Assembly: GCF_041060425.1 (NCBI RefSeq)
Contig: NZ_JAULBC010000001.1
Coordinates: 496,001 to 560,000, forward strand
Direction: 5' to 3'
Source: Danxiaibacter flavus
GTDB lineage: Bacteria > Bacteroidota > Bacteroidia > Chitinophagales > Chitinophagaceae
Length of the DNA: 64,000 nucleotides
Part shown: positions 26,601 to 33,860 of the stretch, piece by piece
Layout of the letters: each line of letters opens with the position of its first letter
Numbering within the stretch: the stretch's first letter is position 1
Program-made: the position numbers and the translations under genes
Notes under the pieces: generated by a model
Told to the model about the DNA's origin: nothing
What the model saw: only the letters and a program-made list of their open reading frames with translations
Database searches by the model: none

Positions 26601-27009
26601 TGCAGCGGTTAAAGCCGCCGGAGGCAATATGATTGGAATGGTTGGTCCCGATGTACAAAAGCCAACTTCTGTGTTCCTCGACAGGTGGACTCCTGATCAT
26701 CCTTCTAACGCTTTTCCAAGAGTCTGGTATAAATACACACAAAACGATCCCAACACAAACCCATCTTCATTTTGGGTGAAGGATGCTTCATACATCCGTC
26801 TGAAAAATTTGATGCTGTCGTACAGTCTGCCAAAAAGCTGGATTGCTAAGGCACATTTAAGCAATGTGAAAATTTTCTATAGCGGACAAAACATTCTGAC
26901 GTTTACAAAATTCTACAAATGGATAGATCCTGAAGTTGGTTCTTCAGCCAGCATCTACAGCTATCCGCAGGTAATGGTTAATTCAATTGGTTTAAATGTT
27001 GCATTCTAA
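23620..27009 (+). CDS. SusC/RagA-family TonB-linked outer-membrane protein with STN domain
   Basis: A 1129-residue TonB-dependent transporter for oligosaccharides. A signal segment (MRFMIFFLLAVSLQVNAKG) is followed by an STN domain at about 50-120 (ASLKQIFKSINVQAGYHFFY), a CarboxypepD_reg-like domain at about 140-215, the SusC signature VVIVAYGTQKKTNLTGAV, a plug domain and a barrel ending LNVAF. The STN domain indicates signalling through the FecR/ECF pair encoded just upstream. SusD follows after ten bases, as expected for a SusCD pair that imports glycans as a lidded complex. Confidence 0.97.
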   Translation: MDSKTYCFLRLGKKKTISKTLLTMRFMIFFLLAVSLQVNAKGYSQKVSINEKNASLKQIFKSINVQAGYHFFYEDELISKAGKIDINVKDMPVAEVLKTCFKNMPFTFTISQNTIVVVPVPQKKEQQTSAVQMVPQAASVIVKGTVRDENGKPLEGASIKLKSDGRGVAADANGDFSLTVPDASAVLEVSYVGYETAEVSVSGSTTVNIILKQVIAKTEDVVIVAYGTQKKTNLTGAVSTVSAKDLTDRPVTNVTNALQGKLSGVTITTNNGQPGRDGGTINIRGVGTGLGGSPAAAGPMVVVDGVVASLGEVNPNDIESITVLKDASSAAIYGARASNGVILVTTKKGRKGSLQISYDGYAGVQSITRKPDFLPSWQQAQLYNEALVNEGGTAKWSDQDIQLFKDGTDHTGAHPNTDWLDLFYSEPGYQTSNNISLNGGDEKTRYMFSLGYFDQKGNVPKTEYEKYNVRFNINSQVTKKFAINANLAYLYAPFKEPVSTYATSFSQIIRQINRVSNTVPYKWENGAYGYVSDGSPMAWLESASFNKWQNYTLTGNVGLDYAPVKGLHLRPSFAYRLATGQQQQFVSDIQYYRGGPAGTPLTSTKYQGPNNLTNTTDRTTYTLLQMLAEYEKNLGLHHFRLLAGASQEYSVYNNFSAYRQGFLNNSITQINAAPADGQVAKGYANDWALQSVFGRFNYDFADKYLFEANVRSDGSSRFAQGKRWGTFPSFSAGWVISKEVFFDNLKDKINQLKLRASWGRLGNQQISNYPTISTVAPGQVYSFNQSLVSGIAPTTGANTDIQWETTETYGAGIDASFLRNKLAVSFDVFNKNTDNILMVLPIGAPYALSAPFQNAGAMTNKGFELNVGWTDNIGKVNYSLNGNVTYTKNTVTDLKGAGPFIDGGTFYDVGYPFKSLFGLQAEGIYQSQDDVSKSAVLNSKVAPGDLKYKDQNKDGVIDAKDRVYLGSYFPKYTFGLTATAEYKGFQLSLFFQGAAAVKAAGGNMIGMVGPDVQKPTSVFLDRWTPDHPSNAFPRVWYKYTQNDPNTNPSSFWVKDASYIRLKNLMLSYSLPKSWIAKAHLSNVKIFYSGQNILTFTKFYKWIDPEVGSSASIYSYPQVMVNSIGLNVAF

Positions 27010-27019
27010 AATTTGAACG

Positions 27020-28618
27020 ATGAAAAAAACAATAATATTTCTTTTGGCATCAGCTGTTTTCATAGGCTGTAAAAAAGACTTTTTAAATACAGCGCCTTTA
27101 GATGCATATAGTAACACAACTTTATGGAAGTCGCAGAATGATGCCCTCGCCGCATTAAATGGCTGTTATAGCGGTTGGGAATATGGCGATAATGTTGTGT
27201 ACGATGACTGTATTACAGATAACGCTTATGATCAGTTTCCCTGGGAAGGATATGAAACATTTGCTTCCGGATTATCTACACCAAGCAACCCGGGAATAAA
27301 CAAATATGATTACACAACCATTCAAAGGTGTAATTGGTTCCTCGATAATATTGAGAACGTAACCGCAAATATTGATGCAACGATCAAAGAAAGAATGAAG
27401 GCAGAGGCAAGATTTTTGAGAGCCTATCGGTACTTTATTTTGAGCCAGAATTATGGTGATGTGCCTTTTGTGGAACATGCAATAAGCCCGGCTGAAGCCA
27501 ACAGCATTAAGCAAACACCAAAAGCTACGATCACTGATTTTGTACTTGCAGAATTGCAGGCAATTGCACCTGCGTTGCCGGTAAGCTATACGGGTAGCGA
27601 TATTGGCAGAATTACACGCGGTGCAGCATTGGCATTAAAAGCAAGGATAGAATTGTTCAATGGGAAATATGCTGAGTGTATTGCAACAACGCGACAGTTA
27701 ATGACATCGCCTTTCTCCTACAGTCTCTATCCCAATTATGGCGAAATGTTCCGTCCGCAAAATGCAGACAACCGGGAAGTGATTCTCGATGCGCAGTACC
27801 TGGTGAATACCAACAGCGCATGGGTGTTGATTGTTCTGGCTCCAAATTCATTCGGAGGCTGGAGTTCGGTTGCTCCAACGCAATCATTAATTGATTCATA
27901 TGAAACGATTAATGGAAAAACAATTCAACAGGATCCATCTTACAATCCGGCGCAGCCTTACAGCAATAGGGACCCAAGATTGGAAGCAAGTATTATAAGA
28001 CCTGCAAGCTTTTATATGAACACTTATTTCGATCCGCTGAGTTCAGGTTCGCCTGATGCCCGTGGTAATAATAACGCTTCTCCAACAGGCTACAACTTTA
28101 AAAAATACATTCAGAATCTGGATGATTTTAACGGAACAAGTTATGGCTCCGGTGATATTAGCAACACCGGCCAGACATTCATTGTTATCCGTTACGCCGA
28201 AGTGCTGTTGACTTATGCTGAAGCCAAGATCGAAGCCAACCAAATTGATCAGAGCGTGTACAATGCCATCAATACCGTAAGAAACAGGGTGGGAATGCCA
28301 TCCGTAACATCTGCAATGTATCCGGATCAAACATCGCTTCGCACGTTGGTAAGGAGAGAAAGAAGAGTAGAGTTAGCCGGAGAAGGTTTGCGTTGGTATG
28401 ACGTTCAACGCTGGAAGATTGCGACAACAGCTATGTCCGGCAATGTATATGGCTGTCCTGATGGAACAGTGAATACTTCTACCGGAGCGCTTACAATAAC
28501 ACCCAATACGAATATCAATATAGGTAGCAGGGAATTTAAAGACAAGAATTACCTGTGGCCAATCCCTCAAAAAGAAATTGATATTAATAAAGATCTTATT
28601 CAGAATAAAGACTACTAA
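27020..28618 (+). CDS. SusD/RagB-family nutrient-binding lipoprotein
   Basis: A 532-residue surface lipoprotein that forms the lid on the SusC transporter. The lipobox follows a short signal (MKKTIIFLLASAVFIGC, with Cys17). SusD landmarks include FLNTAPLDAYSNTTLWKSQN, the TPR-like helices with RAYRYFILSQNYGDVP, the core IVIRYAEVLLTYAEAKIEA, and the C-terminal RERRVELAGEGLRWYDVQRW and NYLWPIPQKEIDINK. It starts ten bases after SusC. A terminator follows at 28623, so the CAZyme genes downstream need their own promoter or readthrough. Confidence 0.97.
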   Translation: MKKTIIFLLASAVFIGCKKDFLNTAPLDAYSNTTLWKSQNDALAALNGCYSGWEYGDNVVYDDCITDNAYDQFPWEGYETFASGLSTPSNPGINKYDYTTIQRCNWFLDNIENVTANIDATIKERMKAEARFLRAYRYFILSQNYGDVPFVEHAISPAEANSIKQTPKATITDFVLAELQAIAPALPVSYTGSDIGRITRGAALALKARIELFNGKYAECIATTRQLMTSPFSYSLYPNYGEMFRPQNADNREVILDAQYLVNTNSAWVLIVLAPNSFGGWSSVAPTQSLIDSYETINGKTIQQDPSYNPAQPYSNRDPRLEASIIRPASFYMNTYFDPLSSGSPDARGNNNASPTGYNFKKYIQNLDDFNGTSYGSGDISNTGQTFIVIRYAEVLLTYAEAKIEANQIDQSVYNAINTVRNRVGMPSVTSAMYPDQTSLRTLVRRERRVELAGEGLRWYDVQRWKIATTAMSGNVYGCPDGTVNTSTGALTITPNTNINIGSREFKDKNYLWPIPQKEIDINKDLIQNKDY

Positions 28619-28622
28619 TTTT

Positions 28623-28670
28623 AAAGAAACCGGCCGAAGTAGTTCATCTCTGGCCGGTTTCTTTATTTAG
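28623..28670 (+). terminator. Intrinsic terminator after susD
   Basis: Perfect 13-bp stem AAAGAAACCGGCC / GGCCGGTTTCTTT with a 16-nt loop and an AT-rich tail. Confidence 0.85.
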
Positions 28671-28687
28671 TCATTGCTGTAAAAATG

Positions 28688-28703
28688 TTCGTTTTAGAAC
28701 GAA
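28688..28703. promoter_or_regulatory. Possible operator upstream of the GH43 gene
   Basis: Inverted repeat TTCGTT-TTAG-AACGAA in the spacer between the susD terminator and GH43. It is short and could be chance; no regulator family is assigned. Confidence 0.25.
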
Positions 28704-28832
28704 TGCTTCAAATCCCAACCCTCAATAACTTTGTCAAAAAAAAGCATATCGAAAAGTATTTGCCGGAAATAAAAGGTTAAAAAAAACATTGCAGCCCTAT
28801 CCCTTATTTATTGAATTTTACACAACTCCTGT

Positions 28833-30452
28833 ATGTATAAACAACGTATACAAGTAATTGTAATTTTTCTTCTGTGTATTTCATCTCTAAAAACTGTTGC
28901 TCAGCAAAAGAGTTTGACTCGAAAATGGACACCCGACAACGGCGATGGTACTTACAAAAATCCTATCCTGTGGGGCGATTGGCCCGATCCGGATATTATT
29001 CGTGTAGGCGAAGATTTTTACTTTGTTTCAACCAGCATGCATTATGTACCGGGTTGCCCGATTTTACATTCCAAGGACCTTGTGAACTGGGAGATTTCGG
29101 GCTATGCCGTGGACAGATACAATGAAGATCCACGCTATGACCTGCATGGAGGAAATATGTATTTGCGTGGTTCATGGGCAGCGACGATCAGGCATCATAA
29201 CGGTTTGTTTTATGTTGGATTTTGTACGCCGGCATGGGACAAAGAAAAAGGTAACTTCTCCATTTGTATCTCAAAAGATATCAAAGGTCCGTGGACAAGA
29301 ACAATATTCCCCGAATACCTTTATGACCCGGGATTGTTTTTTGATGACGATGGAAAAGTATATGTGGTGCACGGCCAGGGAAAATTGTATGTAACGGAGC
29401 TTGCAGCCGACGTTCGTTCAACTGTTGGGCAGGCTAAGCTTATCTGGAGTGAGCGTATTGAAAAGCCTCAGGGTTCAACTGCTCCTTATAATGCTTATGG
29501 TATGGAAGGCTCGCATGTGTATAAGGTAAATGGCTATTACTATATTACTTGCCCGGCTGGAGGAACGGAAGGCTGGCAAGTGTGTTTGCGCAGTAAGAAC
29601 ATCTACGGGCCTTATGAAAAGAAAGTAATTGTTCAGGATGAAAGCTCATACCCGTATAATGGTTTGCATCAGGGCGGCATGGTTCAGTTGAAAGATAGTA
29701 GTTGGTGGTTCATGATCATGCAGGATAGGGGAGCAATAGGGAGAGTTGCGCACCTGGAGCCTGTTGTCTGGAAAGACAACTGGCCAATGATTGGCGAAAA
29801 TGGAAATGGTAAAGGTGTATTGAATTACAAAAAGCCAATTGAAGGAAATAAAACTTCAATAAAAATTCCTGCAACTACTGATGAGTTTAATGTGTCTCAA
29901 TTGGGACTTCAATGGCAATGGAATCACAATCCCGATAATTCCAAATGGTCTCTTACCGAAAGAAAAGGCTATATGCGCCTGCATGCCGGATTTGCGGCTG
30001 AGTTAACAACCGCGCGCAACACCCTTACACAAAGAGTGCAAGGGCCATATTCAGAAGCAACGGTAGAAATGGATGTGACAGGTTTGAAAGATGGTAATGT
30101 TGCCGGCTTTGGAATTTTTCAATCGCCATACGCATACATTGCTATCAAAAAACAAGGTAATTCAAATAGTCTTGTCGTGGTGAATAATGGAACTGTTGTA
30201 GATATCATTCCCGGGTTCAATCATAAAAAAATCTGGATAAAAGCAACCGCTACAGATAAAGGGTTTAAAGGAAATTTCTTCTACAGTATTGACGGAAAGA
30301 AATTCATTCCATTTGGCAATACGCTCAATATGGGACTGGGATATGATTGGACTGCCAACCGTTTTGCTTTGTTGAATTTTAGCACGACAGAAGATGGTGT
30401 GGATGGTTATGCAGATTTTAACTGGTTCAGATTTCACGGTGTTAATGAATAA
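28833..30452 (+). CDS. Glycoside hydrolase family 43 protein
   Basis: A 539-residue secreted enzyme. A signal peptide (QVIVIFLLCISSLKTVAQ) is followed by a five-bladed propeller whose first blade has the catalytic-base motif WPDPDIIRVGEDFYFVST, with further blades at YDPGLFFDDDGKVYVVHG and the general-acid region GMEGSHVYKVNGYYYI. The C-terminal 190 residues form a beta-sandwich typical of the longer GH43 enzymes (beta-xylosidases and alpha-L-arabinofuranosidases). The likely task is removal of xylose or arabinose from hemicellulose or pectin fragments taken up by the SusCD pair. GH2 follows 11 bases later on the same strand. Confidence 0.92.
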   Translation: MYKQRIQVIVIFLLCISSLKTVAQQKSLTRKWTPDNGDGTYKNPILWGDWPDPDIIRVGEDFYFVSTSMHYVPGCPILHSKDLVNWEISGYAVDRYNEDPRYDLHGGNMYLRGSWAATIRHHNGLFYVGFCTPAWDKEKGNFSICISKDIKGPWTRTIFPEYLYDPGLFFDDDGKVYVVHGQGKLYVTELAADVRSTVGQAKLIWSERIEKPQGSTAPYNAYGMEGSHVYKVNGYYYITCPAGGTEGWQVCLRSKNIYGPYEKKVIVQDESSYPYNGLHQGGMVQLKDSSWWFMIMQDRGAIGRVAHLEPVVWKDNWPMIGENGNGKGVLNYKKPIEGNKTSIKIPATTDEFNVSQLGLQWQWNHNPDNSKWSLTERKGYMRLHAGFAAELTTARNTLTQRVQGPYSEATVEMDVTGLKDGNVAGFGIFQSPYAYIAIKKQGNSNSLVVVNNGTVVDIIPGFNHKKIWIKATATDKGFKGNFFYSIDGKKFIPFGNTLNMGLGYDWTANRFALLNFSTTEDGVDGYADFNWFRFHGVNE

Positions 30453-30463
30453 TATAGTAAATA

Positions 30464-33448
30464 GTGAGACACTACTTTCTTTTAAGCAGAATATTACTTA
30501 TAGTGCTTTGCACACTCAACTTTGTTTCTTCTTTTGGACAAGTCAATAACAGCGAAAATAGATTTAGTCAAAATGAAAATTCAGCTGCAAGAAAAGTGTT
30601 AAACTTTAATGCTAACTGGGCTTTTTACAGAGGCGATCTGCAGCACGCCGAAGCCATTGATTTTAATGATAAAGACTGGTATGCCATATCTGTACCACAT
30701 GTACTGAGGCTGGAAAAAAAGCACAATGGCGGTAATGAGGTGTACCAGGGAGTTGGCTGGTATCGCAAATATTTTGTTGTGCCTGCATCGTTCAAAAACA
30801 AACGTCTGACAATCTGTTTTGATGGGGTACAGATGAATTGCGATGTGTTTTTGAATGGCGAGAAAATATACACGCATTATGGTGGTTACATGGGCTTTGT
30901 TGTCGATGTAACCAATAAGATAAAATTTGATAGAGACAATGTTTTGGCGCTTCGTGTTACCAATGAGAATGATCCGCAAACACCACCCGGAAGAAATCAG
31001 GAGAAGCTTGATTTTAATTATTATGGTGGTATTTATCGCGACGTAAAACTGGTTGCAACAAACAAGCTGTACATATCAGATCCGCTTGAGGCTGGTAAGA
31101 TTGCCGGCGGTGGTTTGTTCGTTACTTATCCTAAAGTGAGCAGGCAATATGCTGAGGTAAATGTAAAAACACATATAGTGAATGAGGTGAGAGAACAGAA
31201 GGAAGTTAAGCTTGTTACTGTAATAAAGGATAACACCAACCGGGAGGTGGCTCGTGCGGTTTCTGCGAATGTTTTTCAAGACGAAAAAGAATTCGTTCAA
31301 ACCCTTGCTGTAAACAATCCTTCGCTCTGGCATCCGGATCATCCTTATTTGTACCATCTTGTTTCGCAGGTATATAGTGATAACAAGTTGGTGGATGAAA
31401 AAACAACTTCAATCGGGATACGTACGATCAGTTTTAAATCTCCTTCAGGAAAAGCAGATGGCTTTTATATCAATGGAGAGAAGCTCTATCTGCGCGGCGC
31501 AAACAGGCATCAATGCTATCAAACCATTGGCGATGCTGCATCCAATTCAATGCAATACCGCGATGCCTTGCAAATAAAAAAAGGAGGATTTAATTCCGTG
31601 AGAGCTGCGCACTACCCACAATCACCTGCATTTTTAAATGCTTGTGATGAATTGGGTTTATTGGTGATAGAATGTGAACCAGGCTGGCAGTTTTTTAATA
31701 AAGATTCAATTTTTATCTGCCGCACATTCCGCGATATAAGAGAGATGATCAGAAGAGACCGGAACAGGCCCTCAGTGTTTTTGTGGGAGACATCGTTGAA
31801 TGAATCACCAACTCCTGCAGCATGGGCTAAGCAGGCGGTGGCCATTGCGCATGAAGAAATGCCCAATGATCAGATGTTTACATCAGATGATTTTTTTGCG
31901 AATGGTAAAAAGTTTTATGATGTATGTTATAAGGTAGTTAATGAAGATGGTTCTGATCCGATGCCGCAAATGCCTTCGATCACACGCGAATGGGGAGATA
32001 CATGGATTGCCGATCCTGCAAAAGAAAATGGTCTGAGGGCTTCGAGAATGTACACTGAAAAAGGACTGATTAATCAATGTATACTCAGACAGAACGCGCT
32101 GAACGGAACTCCGCTGGAAAGCGAAGGTGGTTACTGGGATCATGCAAAGCTGGATGCCAATGAAAGAATAGCCGGTTATTTTTTATGGAGCTTTAATGAT
32201 GTTACAAGAGGCTCAGATCCCATAACAGCATTTTGTGGAGTGGTTGATATTGACAGGTATGAAAAATTCGGGTATTACCAATTAAAGGCGATGCAAGACG
32301 CCCGTAATCCTGCTTATGGACCGATGGTTTTTATTGCCAGTTTCAATAACAGACCTGATATAGATTCTTCCGTAATTGTATTTTCAAATTGTGAGAAGGT
32401 AAAATTTTACAGGAATAATCACTTCATCAAAGAAATCACCCGCTCTGAAAATGCAGTTACTGCACCGTTCATCGCAGCCAAAGGGGGAAGTCCTTATTTT
32501 AAATTTGATTTGACAACATACGAGACCGGCGAACTAAAAGCTGAAGGTTATCTTGATGGAAAACTGGTTGCGGTACATACCATAGCTACACCAGGTAAGC
32601 CAGATCACCTGGAGATTGAGGTTGATGATCAATTAATAAAACCAGTAGGAGATGGGACTGATATGATACCGCTCCACGTTAAGATTTGTGATAAGAACGG
32701 TACGCTAATTTCAAATAAGAACGCTCTTGAATCTTACACTATTCATCTTAATGTGAGTGGTGCCGGGTCACTGATTGGTGCTGATATTGCAAGGGCGAAC
32801 ATTGCGGTGCAACATACGGAAGGTGGTATTGGTTATGGCATTATCCGTACAGGTAGCCACGCAGGTAAGATAACGGTAAGTGCAACAGCTGATGCTTTAA
32901 GGCCTGCTCAAAAAGTTGTTACAACCGTTAAAAGTGAAGATCAATTTGTACAGGATGGAAAACATTATGCCTGGCTCATTGAAAAAGAAAATACAGTCTT
33001 GAAAGAAGGAAATATGAGTGAAGCCCTGAATGAAAAAACGCAATTGATAAAACTCCTGCCTTCCATGCTAAAGGTGAATAGTGAAAAGCTTTTACCTGGA
33101 ATAGAAAAACTAATAGACGAAGACTACTCTACTGTGTGGATAGACGAGGCTAACATTGTTCCTGCTGAACTGACAATTGATCTTGGCGGGCAATATAAGT
33201 TAAAGGGTTGTAAGATAGTGTGGGGAAAAGATAGTGACTGGTACACATATTCACTGCAGGTTTCTGAAGATGGAAAGAACTGGAAAACAGAAGTTGAAAA
33301 TGTAAAAAGCTCCGGGCAAGAATATAAGCCTGTATTATTTACCACTACCAATGCAAGATATGTAAGGCTGAAGATTGCAGGCGTGCAGTCTGAGCAAAGC
33401 AAGATTGCGGTTAAAGAGTTTGAGTTAGTTGGTAGTGATGACAATTGA
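30464..33448 (+). CDS. Glycoside hydrolase family 2 protein with C-terminal discoidin-like domain
   Basis: A 994-residue exported enzyme starting with GTG. The signal peptide runs through LIVLCTLNFVSSFGQ. GH2 sugar-binding (about 45-215, GVGWYRKYFVVPASFKNKRL) and immunoglobulin-like (about 215-330) domains precede the TIM barrel, where LRGANRHQCYQTIGDAAS is a family landmark. The predicted acid/base is Glu447 in WETSLNESPTP and the predicted nucleophile Glu509 in TREWGDTW. A further beta domain and a discoidin (F5/8 type C) carbohydrate-binding domain close the protein (about 860-990, LTIDLGGQYKLKGCKIVWG). The exact specificity (galactosidase, glucuronidase, mannosidase) is not clear. Confidence 0.92.
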   Translation: MRHYFLLSRILLIVLCTLNFVSSFGQVNNSENRFSQNENSAARKVLNFNANWAFYRGDLQHAEAIDFNDKDWYAISVPHVLRLEKKHNGGNEVYQGVGWYRKYFVVPASFKNKRLTICFDGVQMNCDVFLNGEKIYTHYGGYMGFVVDVTNKIKFDRDNVLALRVTNENDPQTPPGRNQEKLDFNYYGGIYRDVKLVATNKLYISDPLEAGKIAGGGLFVTYPKVSRQYAEVNVKTHIVNEVREQKEVKLVTVIKDNTNREVARAVSANVFQDEKEFVQTLAVNNPSLWHPDHPYLYHLVSQVYSDNKLVDEKTTSIGIRTISFKSPSGKADGFYINGEKLYLRGANRHQCYQTIGDAASNSMQYRDALQIKKGGFNSVRAAHYPQSPAFLNACDELGLLVIECEPGWQFFNKDSIFICRTFRDIREMIRRDRNRPSVFLWETSLNESPTPAAWAKQAVAIAHEEMPNDQMFTSDDFFANGKKFYDVCYKVVNEDGSDPMPQMPSITREWGDTWIADPAKENGLRASRMYTEKGLINQCILRQNALNGTPLESEGGYWDHAKLDANERIAGYFLWSFNDVTRGSDPITAFCGVVDIDRYEKFGYYQLKAMQDARNPAYGPMVFIASFNNRPDIDSSVIVFSNCEKVKFYRNNHFIKEITRSENAVTAPFIAAKGGSPYFKFDLTTYETGELKAEGYLDGKLVAVHTIATPGKPDHLEIEVDDQLIKPVGDGTDMIPLHVKICDKNGTLISNKNALESYTIHLNVSGAGSLIGADIARANIAVQHTEGGIGYGIIRTGSHAGKITVSATADALRPAQKVVTTVKSEDQFVQDGKHYAWLIEKENTVLKEGNMSEALNEKTQLIKLLPSMLKVNSEKLLPGIEKLIDEDYSTVWIDEANIVPAELTIDLGGQYKLKGCKIVWGKDSDWYTYSLQVSEDGKNWKTEVENVKSSGQEYKPVLFTTTNARYVRLKIAGVQSEQSKIAVKEFELVGSDDN

Positions 33449-33521
33449 CAATACAATGTCGTTTGGTTAAGCTGAAATAGTATGACAGTACTCTTGGCAA
33501 TCACGCCGACTGCCTTCGATT

Positions 33522-33653
33522 CATTGCCGTCTGCTTCAGCTGACGGACAGTGGATTATCTTTAAAACCGGGCTTTAGCCCAAAAAATCGATCGCGTGGCT
33601 AAAGCCATATTCAATTAGTTTCATTTTTCCGTCAGCTGAAGCAGACGGCAATG
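33522..33653. mobile_element. MITE/REP-like element with nested inverted repeats
   Basis: Perfect 26-bp inverted repeats at 33522-33547 and 33628-33653; the left arm contains CCGTCTGCTTCAGCTGACGG. An inner pair, GGCTTTAGCC (33570-33579) and GGCTAAAGCC (33597-33606), lies within the 80-bp interior. There is no open frame inside and no obvious target duplication. It looks like a non-autonomous element or REP-type repeat moved by an enzyme encoded elsewhere. Confidence 0.65.
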
Positions 33654-33810
33654 AAAAAACAGCCTTAATCTGTAATTGGCACGATAGGAGAGGTCTCCCG
33701 AATATTGATCTGATCGTGATATTTTAGGAGCGCTTGATATTGACAGCCCCTAACTGAACGAAATTGAATTTGCAATAAGTCTGATGCTGTTGTTAGTTTT
33801 ATATGATGCA

Positions 33811-33839
33811 AAAAAGCCTTCCGGTGGGAAGGCTTTTTC
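33811..33839. terminator. Bidirectional intrinsic terminator between convergent genes
   Basis: AAAAAGCCTTCC pairs with GGAAGGCTTTTT over a 4-nt loop, with A and T runs on both sides. It serves the minus-strand gene ending at 33861 and possibly GH2. Confidence 0.85.
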
Positions 33840-33860
33840 TATGAGATGAGATCTTACTTC

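Larger units (their letters stand above)
33449..33860. other. Gene-free gap holding a nested inverted-repeat element and a terminator
   Basis: No coding region is evident between the convergent GH2 and sorbosone-dehydrogenase-like genes. The recognisable content is the element at 33522-33653 and the terminator at 33811-33839. Confidence 0.7.
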
